DNA of 64,000 nucleotides from Hyphomonas sp. (GCA_017792365.1 CP051229.1:2542001-2606000); one strand, 5' to 3'; shown: positions 51,900 through 62,088, numbered from the stretch's first letter. The notes: generated by a model not told the origin, from the sequence alone. Numbers and translations: made by a program.

Positions 51900-54114
51900 T
51901 CAGACGGTGAGGCCTATCGGCAGTTTGTTGAAGGTCTTGCCCGTCGCCGCAAGCAACGCATTGGCGACCGCCGGGCCGATGACCGGCACGGCCGGTTCGC
52001 CAACGCCTGTCGGCGCCTCCGCCGACGGGACAATATGGACTTCGACCTTTGGCATCTCCGACATCCGCAGGACCGGATAGTCGAAGAAATTGGTCTGGTC
52101 CGGCGCGCCCTCGGTGAGCGTGACTGCCTCATGAAGAATCGAGGAGAGGCCATAGCCGATCCCGCCCTCCATCTGCGCGCGCACCACATCCGGGTTGACC
52201 GCGATGCCGCAATCCACCGCGCAGACGACACGATCGACACTGAAGCCGCCGCCGTCCTGCACAGTGACCTCGGCGACCTCCGCAACATATGAGTTGAAGC
52301 TCTTGTGGACTGCAATGCCTCTGGCCCGGCCTGCAGGCAGGCTTGCGCCCCAGTCGGCCTTTTCAGCGGCCAGGTTGAGCACGCCCAGCAACCTCGAATG
52401 GTCGGCGCTGCCCTCGGTTTGCGACAACAGCTCTCTCCGTAGTTCGCACGGGTCTCGATCCAGCTCCATCGCCAGCTGGTCGAGGAAGTGCTCCTTTGCA
52501 TACGCCGTGTGCGTATGGCCGACCGAGCGCCACCACAGGACCGATACCGGCGACTGCGGCCAGTTCACGTCGACCGAGATATTGGGGATCGCATACGCGA
52601 TGTCGTCTGATCCCTCGATCGATGAGACGTCCTTCTCGCCGGGCGGCAGGAACATGGTGCCGTCCATGATCGACTGGATGGATGTCCGATCAGTCCAAGC
52701 CTGAATGCCATCGGAGTTCACGCGTGCGGTCATGCGGTGGATCGCCATCGGCCGGTACTTGCCGGACCGGATGTCGTCCTCGCGCGTCCACATCAGCTTG
52801 ACCGGCGCGCGTCCGCCGAGCGCCTTCGCAACTTCCGCCGCCTCAGCCACGAGATCGGCATTGGGCGTCGCCCTCCTGCCGAAGGATCCGCCGGCAAGAC
52901 GGGTATCGATCGTGACCTGGTCGGGACGGAGGCCCAGAACCTGCGCGGCGACCTGCTGGTCGACGGTCGGCATCTGCGAACCGGAGGTGATCTTGCAGGA
53001 TACGCCGGGCGTGAACTCGACGACGCAGTTCAGCGGCTCCATCGGCGCATGAGCGGTACGGGAATTCGAAATCGGCGGAGATGATACGGCCCGGGCCGCC
53101 AATCGCGGTGGCGCCGTCGCCTTCAAGCCGGGCCTCGTGGCCGGCGACGTCGAATGTCTCGCGATAATCCTCGAAGATCGCGTCGCTGGAGCGCATCTCG
53201 GCGTTGTCATTGTTCCATTGGATCTGCGGCAGGATGGCGTCCCGGCCTTTCTTGGCCGCCCAGAAATCCCGGGCGATCACGGCGACACCGCTCGGCACCT
53301 GACGAACCAGCATCACGCCGGGTATGGCGCGCGAAGCCTCGGCGTTGAAGCTAGCGACCTTGCCGCCGAACTTCGGGCTGCGCGCGATCAGCGCGACCAG
53401 CGTGCCGGGCGGATGATAATCCATCGCGTACTTTGCGGAGCCGTTGATCTTCGCCGCGGTGTCGGCGCGCGCAGAAACGCCTGTCGCGGACTTCTCCTGG
53501 CCGATCAGTTTGAACGTTGAAGGGTCCTTCAGCGTGAGGCTGGCAGCGTCGGGTGGTGCAATCGCCACTGCTCCCTCGGCCAGCTCGCCGAACGTGGCCG
53601 AGTCTTCGCCAGCGGAAACGACGCCATCGGCGACGGTGATCTCGGCCGCATCCACACCCCAGCGTTCAGCGGCGGCCTGTACCAGCATGTAACGCGCCGC
53701 AGCGCCGGCCCGGCGCAGCTGTTCCCACGAGTTCGCGATCGCCGTCGACCCGCCCGTTCCCTGGACAGCCCCGCCAAAGGCGAGGTTGCCATAGGTCGGC
53801 ACTTCAGCCGGCGCATGCTCGAACTTCATCTGGTCCCAACGCGCGTCGAGTTCTTCAGCCACGATTGTCGGCAGCCCGGTTGAAACGCCTTGCCCAAACT
53901 CGATGTGCTTGAGCAACACCGTAACTTTGTCGTCAGTGCTGATCTTGACGAAGGGGCCTAGCGCGAGCGTCGAAACGCCATTGCCCGCTGCATCGTCGGC
54001 TGGCGTCGCGCCTTCCGGCACGCACCCGATTGCAAACCCGGCAGAGCCAAGACCGATGACCTGCAGGACCAGCCTGCGGGTAGGGGATCCGAGCGTGGAG
54101 GATGTCTCGGCCAT
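51900..54114 (-). CDS. Molybdopterin-dependent oxidoreductase large subunit, isoquinoline 1-oxidoreductase beta-like (one frame break)
   Basis: Two overlapping frames make one gene of about 738 residues. It starts with a twin-arginine-like signal (TRRLVLQVIGLGSAGFAIGC), then VTVLLKHIEFGQGVSTGLPT and FGGAVQGTGGSTAIANSW. Near 53054-53060 the frame moves (two bases missing, or one extra, in TACCGCTCAT). It continues as TAHAPMEPLNCVVEF, GGSFGRRATPNADLVAEAAE, VLWWRSVGHTHTAYA and the active-site end TGVGEPAVPVIGPAVANAL. Family members (IorB, AldH types) hydroxylate N-heterocycles or oxidise aldehydes in the periplasm with Mo cofactor. Its small subunit is next upstream; electron acceptor genes are not seen. 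Confidence 0.88.
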
Positions 54115-54117
54115 GTC

Positions 54118-54582
54118 CTACTCCGTACCGACAAGCTGGGAGGCGCGCACAACGGCGTTCCGGATCCGGTCGTAGGTCGCACAGCGGCAGATGTTGGCCG
54201 ACATCGAGGTATTGACGTCGTCCTCGGTCGGACTGGCGTTCTGCGTGAGGAGCGCGGTCGCCGCCAGGATCTGGCCGGACTGGCACCACCCGCACTGCAC
54301 CACATCAAGCTCCGTCCAGGCCTGCTGCACCGCCTTGCCTTGCGGGGTGTCGAGGCCTTCGATCGTCGTGACGGACCGGCCTTCAAGGGTGGCGGCAGGC
54401 GTCACGCAGGAACGGGTCGGCTGCCCGTCGACCAGCACCGTGCAGGCGCCGCACGCCGATACGCCGCATCCGAACTTGGTGCCGGTCAGCGCGAGGTCCT
54501 CGCGCAGCACCCAGAGCAGCGGCCGGTCGTCTCCCGGCGCGACGTTCACCTCGACGGCTTCCCCGTTGATCGTGAGATTCAT
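54118..54582 (-). CDS. (2Fe-2S) subunit of molybdopterin oxidoreductase, isoquinoline 1-oxidoreductase alpha-like
   Basis: 154 residues. The first cluster uses GCGVSACGACTVLVDG with CVTP, and the second uses QCGWCQSGQ and SANICRCATY. Passes electrons from the Mo site of the large subunit, whose ATG lies 3 bases downstream. It has no signal peptide, so it would be exported together with the Tat-signal partner. Confidence 0.93.
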   Translation of the reverse strand: MNLTINGEAVEVNVAPGDDRPLLWVLREDLALTGTKFGCGVSACGACTVLVDGQPTRSCVTPAATLEGRSVTTIEGLDTPQGKAVQQAWTELDVVQCGWCQSGQILAATALLTQNASPTEDDVNTSMSANICRCATYDRIRNAVVRASQLVGTE

Positions 54583-54663
54583 CTGCTGCCCTCCGAACGG
54601 CTCGCGCTAGCGAATTCGGAAAGTGTAACCCGCCCGGGCGTTTCGGCAAGCAAGTCGACTGCG

Positions 54664-55398
54664 CTAGTTGATGAGACGCACGCCGCCGGCTTCCAGCTCG
54701 ACTGCGAGACCGAAGTGATCGGACAGCGCTGAACCGTCTTCCGCATACCGGTCCAGCCCGCGGATTGAGGCGGCCCGCAGATGGGGAGACACCGCAACGT
54801 GATCCACGGTCTGTTCGCTGATCGGTTCGATGGCGCCGGTCGTCACAATATGAAGACCGTCCAGCGTATCATTGAGCGCATGGTGAGCGTCCCAGCTACC
54901 CCAGTTCAACGGGTTGTACTGGTTGAAATCACCCACCACGATGGTCGCGCAGTCGGAATCCAGTTGAGCCAGCAGCGGTTTCAGTCGATCGAGAAACAAG
55001 AGGTGTTGCGACCAGGGCTGCGGTCGTTGCGGATGGCTCCCATCCTTCGGCCAGGCCATATTATATGGCATGCACACGCCAACCACCTGCACCCGGCCCA
55101 GAGGGGTGTCAGTCGCGGCGATGATGGCGCCGCCGACCTCGGATAGCTCATGTGTCGGCGCTCTGTCGGTCCACGGCTCGGGGCTCCAGAGAGCGACCTT
55201 GCATTCGTTCTCGGTCTCCTCGTCCCACCGAACGCCCCGATCCTTGAGGACATGCCCGCCGAGCTCCGCCAGCGACCCGGTATGCGCTTCCGTCACGCAG
55301 ATGATGTCAGCGCGTTCGGCGCCGATCCGACGGAGTAGCTCGCGCCCCTCTGGCGTTCCCGGAGCGTGCCGCGCCAGATTCCAGTTGAGAACCTTCAA
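54664..55398 (-). CDS. Endonuclease/exonuclease/phosphatase family protein
   Basis: 244 residues. The EEP fold is marked by KVLNWNLA at the start, ICVTEAHTG (catalytic Glu), VVGDFNQYN and the end QTVDHVAVSP and LSDHFGLAVEL (catalytic Asp-His). No signal peptide. Substrate not predictable; could be nucleic acid or phosphoester. The start overlaps the dapF stop by four bases, so the two are coupled. Confidence 0.87.
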   Translation of the reverse strand: MKVLNWNLARHAPGTPEGRELLRRIGAERADIICVTEAHTGSLAELGGHVLKDRGVRWDEETENECKVALWSPEPWTDRAPTHELSEVGGAIIAATDTPLGRVQVVGVCMPYNMAWPKDGSHPQRPQPWSQHLLFLDRLKPLLAQLDSDCATIVVGDFNQYNPLNWGSWDAHHALNDTLDGLHIVTTGAIEPISEQTVDHVAVSPHLRAASIRGLDRYAEDGSALSDHFGLAVELEAGGVRLIN

Positions 55399-56213
55399 AC
55401 CTGTTCCTCGTACTCGAGCTCGATCGGTCCGGTCATCAGAACGTGATCGTCCGAGCTGCGCCAGTCGATGTGGACCATGCCGCCGTCATTCTGGACGGAG
55501 ACGGAGCGGCCGGTCAGGTTGCGTCGGTGCGCGGCTACGACCGCAGCGCAGATGTTCGATCCACAGGCCTTCGTGCGACCCACGCCGCGTTCCCATGTCC
55601 GCAGGCGCATATTCTGCTCATCCAGTATTTCGGCAAAACCCACATTGACGCCTTCAGGGAAGAGCGGGTGGTTTTCGACCAGTGAGCCGGCAGCGGTAAC
55701 GTCCACCGCATCAAGATCAGGCACGAAGAACACGATGTGCGGATTGCCCATGTTCACGGCGCCGGGCAGCTGCATGTAGGGGGCGTCGATCGGGCCGATC
55801 TTGAGATCGATCCCCCGCGTATCCATGCGCTCGGCTAGCGGAATCTCCTCCCACTTCAGTAGAGGGGAGCCCATGTCCACGGTCACAAGACGCTCGCCGG
55901 CGTCGCGCGAGGCGAGTAGCCCGGCCACCGTCTCGATCGTCACCTTCTCCGCGCCGGCTTCCCGCATCATCAGCCAGGCGACGCAGCGCGTGGCGTTCCC
56001 GCATGCCTCGGCTTCTGAACCATCGCGATTCCAGATCCGCATGAATACGTCGCCGCGGAGCGATTTCTCCATGGCGATCACCTGATCCGCGCCGACGCCG
56101 GTCTGCGGATCGGCAATCTGGCGTATCCTGTCTGCATCAGCCATCAACGCCTCTTCGCGCGCGTCGAAGATGACGAAGGAATTGCCGGCGCCGTTCATCT
56201 TGTAGAATTTCAT
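55395..56213 (-). CDS. dapF: Diaminopimelate epimerase
   Basis: 272 residues; makes meso-diaminopimelate for lysine and peptidoglycan. Catalytic cysteines are Cys71 in EACGNATR and Cys217 in KACGSNICAAV. The second motif usually reads ACGTGA or ACGSGA; here Asn-Ile follow the Ser, a conservative oddity. Start MKFYKMNGAGNSFVIFD is typical. In alphaproteobacteria dapF usually precedes mtaB and ftsY. Confidence 0.95.
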   Translation of the reverse strand: MKFYKMNGAGNSFVIFDAREEALMADADRIRQIADPQTGVGADQVIAMEKSLRGDVFMRIWNRDGSEAEACGNATRCVAWLMMREAGAEKVTIETVAGLLASRDAGERLVTVDMGSPLLKWEEIPLAERMDTRGIDLKIGPIDAPYMQLPGAVNMGNPHIVFFVPDLDAVDVTAAGSLVENHPLFPEGVNVGFAEILDEQNMRLRTWERGVGRTKACGSNICAAVVAAHRRNLTGRSVSVQNDGGMVHIDWRSSDDHVLMTGPIELEYEEQV

Positions 56214-56286
56214 GACGAGCGGATTTAGGCGCTAATCTCGTCTCCGGGAAGGGGTTAGCGTGTCGGACCAGAAGGGGACTTAGCTG

Positions 56287-57222
56287 ATGAAAGAGACCGA
56301 GCTACGCATTGGCCAGCTCGCAGGCGCCCTGACCGAGCCGAATGGCGACGGCGCAACGCGGGCGCCGCTTGTCCTGATGATCCACGGCAGCGGCCCGCTG
56401 GACCGCAATGAGAACGGCGCCGGCCAGAAGCTGGATGTGTTCAACGCCATCGCCGCAGCCCTTGCAGAGCGCGGCATCGCTTCATTCCGGTACGACAAGC
56501 GCGGCTGCGGCGCATCGGGAGGCGATTACATCACCGCCGACCAGACCGACCTCCTGAATGACGCCGCTATCTGTCTTGACGGGCTGCAGGCGCAGTTTCC
56601 CGATCGCTTCGGTGCGCGGTTCCTGCTGGGCCATAGCGAGGGAACGATGATTGCGGCGCGCCTGTGCCAACAGCGTGAGGTCGATGGCCTTGTCCTGATC
56701 TGTCCATACCTGACCGACATGGAAACGATCCTGATGAAACAGGCGAGGGAAGTAGAGGCGACCATCGCAGGCGCAGCCGGACTGTCTGGCGCCGTCCAAA
56801 GGTTCGCCATGCGGGTGCTCGGCCGGCCGGCAAACTGGCAGTCCCGGCTGATCCGCAAGCTCAAGGCGACCGAGACGCCGACGATCCGGTTCATGGGCAG
56901 GCGGATGCCGGCGCGGTGGCTGCGGGAATGCCTCCGCCTCGACCATCACGCAATCTATGCGGGCGTTGATGCGCCCACCCTCGTCGTTGGGGGTGAAAAG
57001 GACCTCCAGTGCGACCCTGCAGATGTCCCGCAGATCGAAGCGATCCTGGGCGCGAGGGCGGATGCGCACGTCATCGCGAACATGACGCATCTTCTGCGCT
57101 CAGAACCGGGCGAAGCGACCTTCGCGAGCTATCCCAAACAGATGAAGCAGAAGCTCATGCCGGAGCTGCTCGACCTGACTGCGGACTGGATTGCGTCGCA
57201 TCACGCCAGAGCAACAGCCTGA
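56287..57222 (+). CDS. Alpha/beta hydrolase (serine hydrolase)
   Basis: 311 residues. Oxyanion motif MIHGSGPLDRNEN, strand RYDKRGCGASGG, nucleophile elbow LLGHSEGTMIA, then VVGGEKDLQCDP (acid) and NMTHLLR (His). The pattern HGSGPxDRD/N with GHSEG is that of the esterase EstA/YpfH-like dienelactone hydrolase group. Cytoplasmic; substrate unknown. Confidence 0.9.
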   Translation: MKETELRIGQLAGALTEPNGDGATRAPLVLMIHGSGPLDRNENGAGQKLDVFNAIAAALAERGIASFRYDKRGCGASGGDYITADQTDLLNDAAICLDGLQAQFPDRFGARFLLGHSEGTMIAARLCQQREVDGLVLICPYLTDMETILMKQAREVEATIAGAAGLSGAVQRFAMRVLGRPANWQSRLIRKLKATETPTIRFMGRRMPARWLRECLRLDHHAIYAGVDAPTLVVGGEKDLQCDPADVPQIEAILGARADAHVIANMTHLLRSEPGEATFASYPKQMKQKLMPELLDLTADWIASHHARATA

Positions 57223-57283
57223 AACGTCGGCTTGCCTGCCTGCCTGCGCACGGTAAGAGTGCCCGAAGCACGGGAGAAGTCAT

Positions 57284-59422
57284 ATGCGGACACTGGCGGC
57301 GGCGCTCGGACTCGCAGTACTCGTTTCATGCGTAACCAAGGAGACGGAATTGTCCGATAGCGCGACGCGCCAAGCCCCGGAATTTGATCCCCAGGCACAC
57401 CTCTTTCTCGAAGAGGTCGAGGGCGAAGAGGCGCTAGCCTGGGTCCGCGCGCAGAATGAACGCTCTCTCGCCGTCCTACAGGGCGATGAACGGTACGAGC
57501 GCTATTACGAAGCGGCGCTGGAGATCGCGACGTCCTCTGACCGCATACCGTACGGCTCGATCCGCAACGGCTACGTCTACAACTTTTGGCAGGACGACGA
57601 GCACGTGCGCGGCATCTGGCGGCGCACCACGCTCGAGTCCTACTCAACCAGTGCGCCCGAATGGGAGACGCTTCTCGATGTCGACGCGCTGGCCGAGGCC
57701 GAGGGCAAGAACTGGGTCTACGCGGGCGTTTCCTGCCTCAAACCGGAAAACACCAAGTGCCTGATCAGCCTGTCGGATGGCGGCAAGGACGCCGCTGTGG
57801 TTCGCGAGTGGGATCTTGAGACGAGGAGTTTTGTCGAGGATGGGTTCGTCATTCCGGAGGCAAAGACCGACGATCTCTGGGTCGATGACGACACTCTCCT
57901 GGTCGCAACCGACTGGGGCGAGGGGACGCTGACCGAGTCGGGCTATCCCTTCGTCATCAAGCGCGTGAAGCGCGGGCAGCCGCTCGATCAGGCGCAGGAA
58001 ATCTTTCGCGGCGAGGTAGAGGACGTCGCCGCCTCGCCATTTGCGCTGGAGGACGTCGAAGGACGCGAATGGTTCGGCGTTCTGCGCGCGGAGACCTTCT
58101 ACACCACAAGCTATTTCCTGCTGCGCGACGACGACACCACGCTTCGTCTGCCGGTGCCGATGAAGTCGTCGCCGCACGGGATCTACGAGGACACGCTGCT
58201 GGTGGAGCTTGAGGAGGACTGGACGCCGGAAGGGCAGGCCGCGTTCAAGGCCGGCGATCTGGTCGGCTTCAGCTGGAGCGGCTTTCTCGCGGATGAAAAG
58301 CTGCCGCCGGTGGAACTGATCCTGCGCCCGACGGCGCGTCAGGCGCTGCAGGATGTCGAGATCACGCCAGGCGGCGTGCTGGTGACGCTCTCCGACAATG
58401 TCGTCCTCAAGGTGCAGTCGTGGACGCGCGGTGACGGCGGCTGGAGCGCAACCGACATCGATCTCCCGGCCAACGGTTCAGCAGGCGTCACGTTCGCCGA
58501 TGAACACGAGCAGCACGCCTTCCTGTCGTTCGAGAGCTTCCTCGAACCCGATACGCTCTACGCCTACGACACTGACACGGGCGCGCTTTCGCCATCGAAG
58601 TCGCTGCCGCAATGGTTCGACGCGGAGCCTTACGTGGCCGAGCAATTCATGGCGACGTCCAAGGACGGCACGCAGGTCCCGTACTTTGTCGTGCGCGCCC
58701 GCGAGACCGAGCTCAACGGCCAGAACCCGACCATGCTCTACGGCTATGGCGGGTTTCAGGTCAGCTACACGCCAAGCTATTCCGGTACGATCGGCCGCCT
58801 GTGGCTCGCGGAGGGCGGCGTCTACGTGCTCGCCAATATCCGCGGCGGCGGCGAGTTCGGCCCGGCATGGCACCAGGCTGGGCTCAAGACCAATCGCCAG
58901 GTGATCTATGACGACTTCATCGCCGTCGCAGAGGACCTGATCTCGCGCGGCGTCACGTCCAATAAGAAGCTGGGCATCGTCGGCGGATCGAATGGCGGGC
59001 TCTTGATGGGCGTGATGTTCACCCAGCGGCCCGACCTGTTCGCGGCGGTGGTCTGCCAGGTGCCGCTGCTCGACATGCTCCGCTATCACATGCTGCTGGC
59101 TGGCGCGTCTTGGATGGGCGAGTACGGCGATCCCGATATTCCGGAAGAGCGCGCTTTCCTCGAAAGCATCTCCCCGTACCATAACATCGATCCCGAGGCG
59201 GACTATCCCGAGATCTACTTCGAGACATCGACAAAGGATGACCGTGTCCATCCGGGCCATGCACGCAAGATGGCGAAGCGGCTGGAGGAGCTGGGCAAGC
59301 CCTTCCTCTATTACGAGAACATCGACGGCGGGCACTCGGCTGCGGCCAACCAGAAGGAAGCCGCCCGGCGCGCTGCGCTCGAATACACCTACCTCGCGCG
59401 CAAGCTGATCGACGGCGAATAG
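57284..59422 (+). CDS. Prolyl oligopeptidase family serine peptidase, probable lipoprotein
   Basis: 712 residues. The N-terminus MRTLAAALGLAVLVSC is a short lipoprotein-like signal. The S9A beta-propeller runs from about 70 to 420 (HLFLEEVEGEEALAWVRAQN starts the catalytic domain clasp). The peptidase domain has the nucleophile in GGSNGGLLMG (Ser about 569), Asp in TSTKDDRVHPGHA and His in NIDGGHSAAANQ. Cleaves short proline-containing peptides, here probably in the periplasm. The 61 bases upstream separate it from the hydrolase gene on the same strand. Confidence 0.93.
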   Translation: MRTLAAALGLAVLVSCVTKETELSDSATRQAPEFDPQAHLFLEEVEGEEALAWVRAQNERSLAVLQGDERYERYYEAALEIATSSDRIPYGSIRNGYVYNFWQDDEHVRGIWRRTTLESYSTSAPEWETLLDVDALAEAEGKNWVYAGVSCLKPENTKCLISLSDGGKDAAVVREWDLETRSFVEDGFVIPEAKTDDLWVDDDTLLVATDWGEGTLTESGYPFVIKRVKRGQPLDQAQEIFRGEVEDVAASPFALEDVEGREWFGVLRAETFYTTSYFLLRDDDTTLRLPVPMKSSPHGIYEDTLLVELEEDWTPEGQAAFKAGDLVGFSWSGFLADEKLPPVELILRPTARQALQDVEITPGGVLVTLSDNVVLKVQSWTRGDGGWSATDIDLPANGSAGVTFADEHEQHAFLSFESFLEPDTLYAYDTDTGALSPSKSLPQWFDAEPYVAEQFMATSKDGTQVPYFVVRARETELNGQNPTMLYGYGGFQVSYTPSYSGTIGRLWLAEGGVYVLANIRGGGEFGPAWHQAGLKTNRQVIYDDFIAVAEDLISRGVTSNKKLGIVGGSNGGLLMGVMFTQRPDLFAAVVCQVPLLDMLRYHMLLAGASWMGEYGDPDIPEERAFLESISPYHNIDPEADYPEIYFETSTKDDRVHPGHARKMAKRLEELGKPFLYYENIDGGHSAAANQKEAARRAALEYTYLARKLIDGE

Positions 59423-59434
59423 CGGTATCCATCG

Positions 59435-59752
59435 ATGATCCTGATCACCGGAACGGTTGAGGTAGAGGCGGCGGATCGCCAGGCGTTCCTCGAAGTCGCC
59501 GAGCGACAGATCACGCTGTCACGGCAGGAAGCCGGGTGCATCGATTACGCCTGCGGCGAGGACACACTGCAGCCTTGCCGCTTTACGTTCGTCGAGCGCT
59601 GGCGGGATCAGGCCGCCGTTGATGAGCATTTCGCGCAGGACTACTGCCGCGAATTCATCACGGCGGTCGCCCGGCTCGCGACGAACGATCTGGCGATCGA
59701 GCTGCTGCACGCAGACCGCGTCGAGAAGCGACCGATCCCTCGCGCGCGTTAG
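59435..59752 (+). CDS. Antibiotic biosynthesis monooxygenase (ABM) domain protein
   Basis: 105 residues; a dimeric alpha/beta-barrel protein, YgiN-like quinol monooxygenase. Visible: LITGTVEVEAADRQAFLEV, SRQEAGCIDYACGED, FTFVERWRDQAAVDEHFA. Starts 12 bases after the prolyl oligopeptidase stop. Role unknown. Confidence 0.88.
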   Translation: MILITGTVEVEAADRQAFLEVAERQITLSRQEAGCIDYACGEDTLQPCRFTFVERWRDQAAVDEHFAQDYCREFITAVARLATNDLAIELLHADRVEKRPIPRAR

Positions 59753-59794
59753 CGCAAGACAGCAGCACGGGACGCAGTGTTCCGGTCCGCTCTC

Positions 59795-61414
59795 CTAGTT
59801 CGCGCCCGGCAAGCTGTATCCGACCGGCGCGTCCGGACCCAGCGGCAGGCCCGCGAACACCCAGACGACGGTCAGGATGATCCCCGAGACCAGCAGCCAC
59901 AGGGAGTAGGGGATCATCAGCGCCGTCAGGCTGCCGATCCCGAAGTTCGACTGCCAGCGCCGCGCAAACACCAGAATGAGCGGGAAATAGACCATCAGCG
60001 GCGTGATGATGTTCGTCGCGCTGTCGCCGACACGATAGGCGGCGGTCGCGCCCTCCGGGCTGATGCCGAGCAGCATCAGCATCGGCACCAGAACCGGGGC
60101 CAGCAACGCCCACTTTGCGCTTGCCGAGCCGACGAACAGGTTCAGCAACGCCGTGAACAGGACCATCAGGCCCAGCACCGCCGGCATTGGCAGCCCGGTG
60201 GACTGGATCGCGTTGGCGCCGTGGATCGCGGAGATCAGGCCGAGGTTTGACCATCCGAACATCGCCACGAAGTGCGCGGCGGCGAACGCCAGGACCAGAT
60301 AATAGCCCATGTCCTTCATCGCGCCCGCCATCATCTCGACGAGGTCCTTGTGATCCTTGATCGTGTTTGCAGCCGCGCCGTAGGCCCACCCGGCGGCGAG
60401 GAAGAGCAGGAAGAACCCGGCCACGAGGGAGGTGTAGAGCGGACGAAGCGTCGTGTGAACCGAGCATGACCCGTCCGCCAGCGTGCCCGGCGCACACGCC
60501 GCCTCGTCGATCAGCGGCGTGCCGGGACCGACGGTCAGGAAGATCCAGAGGCCGATGATCGCAAGGCAGGCGAGGCCGGCGCGTCCAAGGCCCTTCTTCT
60601 CCTGCGCTGTCAGTTCCTTCTTCTCGTCGGAATACTGCGCGGCGTGATCGCCTTCAGGCTTCCACTTGCCGAGACGCGGCTCGATGATCTTGTCGGTGAC
60701 AAACCAGATCACCGGCAGGAAGATGAAGGTCATCGCGGCGATGAAGTACCAGTTGCCCGCGATGTTCATGCCCCATTCCGGATCGAGCCCGGAATCCTGC
60801 ACCGATTGTTCGGTGATCCCGAACAGCAGCGCGTCCAGCTGGCCGGGGGAGATGTTGGCGGAGAAGCCGCCCGAGACGCCCGCAAATGCTGCGACGATGC
60901 CGAGCAGCGGATGTCGTCCTGCCGCCGCGAAGATGATGCCCGCCAGCGGGATGAGGACAACGTAGCCAGCATCGGCCGCGTGGTTGCCCAGCATGGCGAC
61001 CAGTGCGACGACGGGCGTAAGGATGGCGCGCGGCACGCCGCTCACCGCCGCCCTCATCCCCGAGGCGAAGAGACCCGACCGTTCGGCGACGCCCGCGCCC
61101 AGCATGACGACCAGCACGTAACCCAGCGGGTGGAAGTGGGTGAACGTCTGCGGCATCTCGGTGAGCAGCCGCTGGATATTGTCGGGTGCAAGAAGGCTGA
61201 GAGAACGAATCGTATCGGGTTCGCCGGCCTCGTTGGTGATGGTGGGGTGGAGCGCGTAGACGCCGGTCAGCGCGCAGATCACCGAGACGATCACCAGCGC
61301 AATGATCAGGTAGAAGAAGATGAAGACCGGATCGGGAAGCTGGTTACCGGTCCGTTCGACCCACCCGAGAAACCCCTTCTGACCGCCTTCGTCAGCTGTC
61401 GCTTGCTCCGCCAT
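59795..61414 (-). CDS. AbgT family transporter
   Basis: 539 residues, about 11-13 helices. Family features: GWVERTGNQLPDPVFIFFYL at the start, AGVAERSGLFASGMRAAV, and GDSATNIITPLMVYFPLILV in the second re-entrant region. AbgT proteins import p-aminobenzoyl-glutamate or export sulfonamides and other antimetabolites. There is no neighbouring abgAB hydrolase, so an exporter role is possible. It converges on the ABM gene. Confidence 0.94.
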   Translation of the reverse strand: MAEQATADEGGQKGFLGWVERTGNQLPDPVFIFFYLIIALVIVSVICALTGVYALHPTITNEAGEPDTIRSLSLLAPDNIQRLLTEMPQTFTHFHPLGYVLVVMLGAGVAERSGLFASGMRAAVSGVPRAILTPVVALVAMLGNHAADAGYVVLIPLAGIIFAAAGRHPLLGIVAAFAGVSGGFSANISPGQLDALLFGITEQSVQDSGLDPEWGMNIAGNWYFIAAMTFIFLPVIWFVTDKIIEPRLGKWKPEGDHAAQYSDEKKELTAQEKKGLGRAGLACLAIIGLWIFLTVGPGTPLIDEAACAPGTLADGSCSVHTTLRPLYTSLVAGFFLLFLAAGWAYGAAANTIKDHKDLVEMMAGAMKDMGYYLVLAFAAAHFVAMFGWSNLGLISAIHGANAIQSTGLPMPAVLGLMVLFTALLNLFVGSASAKWALLAPVLVPMLMLLGISPEGATAAYRVGDSATNIITPLMVYFPLILVFARRWQSNFGIGSLTALMIPYSLWLLVSGIILTVVWVFAGLPLGPDAPVGYSLPGAN

Positions 61415-61524
61415 GTGCCCGCATTTTCCCGTTTGACCTCAACAGCCTGAGACCATCGCGGGACAGCATCGCAAAATCAATCTTGCGCTGCGCCAATCAA
61501 TTGCCGCGCCGGTCAATTGGAAGG

Positions 61525-61743
61525 TCAGGCGATGATATCAGGCGTCAATCGCGCCGAAATCCACGTGATGGCGTCCTTGAGGCGCAGCTTTTCACGCTTC
61601 AGCGTCATGAGTTGCAGCGGTTGCGCGCCGCTCGCCTGCATCTCGGAAATCTGGGCGTCCAGCCGCGCATGCCGCTCCCGCAGCGATAGTAGCTCAGCCT
61701 CGAGCCTGTCGAGATCCTGGAAATCGAGGGGTTCGTCTGTCAC
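61525..61743 (-). CDS. DUF465 (YdcH) family protein
   Basis: 72 residues, a single coiled coil: LRERHARLDAQISEMQASGA followed by LMTLKREKLRLKDAIT. This matches DUF465, short helical hairpin proteins of unknown function. A second, shorter member lies 346 bases away on the other strand. Confidence 0.85.
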   Translation of the reverse strand: MTDEPLDFQDLDRLEAELLSLRERHARLDAQISEMQASGAQPLQLMTLKREKLRLKDAITWISARLTPDIIA

Positions 61744-62088
61744 GTCCGACGCTCCGAACCGCGCAGGAATCGCTGCTTGGTGGACAGATCAGGTATCAGA
61801 ACCCGTCGTGGTTCGGAAGTTTCACTGACCGCCCCCGGGCCAACGTTGACCCAGTGTAACGCCAATTATGTACTTTTTGTCATGAAAACTCCGCTTCTCG
61901 CGGCGGGGACAGGTGACGGCCAGCCGAGATCGTGCTTCCATTCCGATACGACGGCCACCGACAAGGGCCCGCCAAGAGTCGGCCTGCAGTTCAGGTGGTT
62001 CCGCCGTGATCATGGTGGTGGACGGCGCGCCGGAATGCCTGGCAACAGACCTCCGGCCGCGGCTCCCTCTGGCTACAGGAGACCGTTG
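61744..62088. other. Intergenic region between two DUF465 genes
   Basis: 345 bases between divergent genes. An in-frame open stretch precedes the second DUF465 gene but has no Shine-Dalgarno or family character and looks non-coding. An AT-rich patch (61855-61880, AATTATGTACTTTTTG) after TTGACC at 61846 may be a promoter. I see nothing else. Confidence 0.45.

Noticed and set aside
51900-54114. Treating the molybdopterin large subunit as a pseudogene.
   Set aside because: There is a single break, both halves keep all family motifs, and it matches the pattern of missing bases seen in essential genes such as gpmA.
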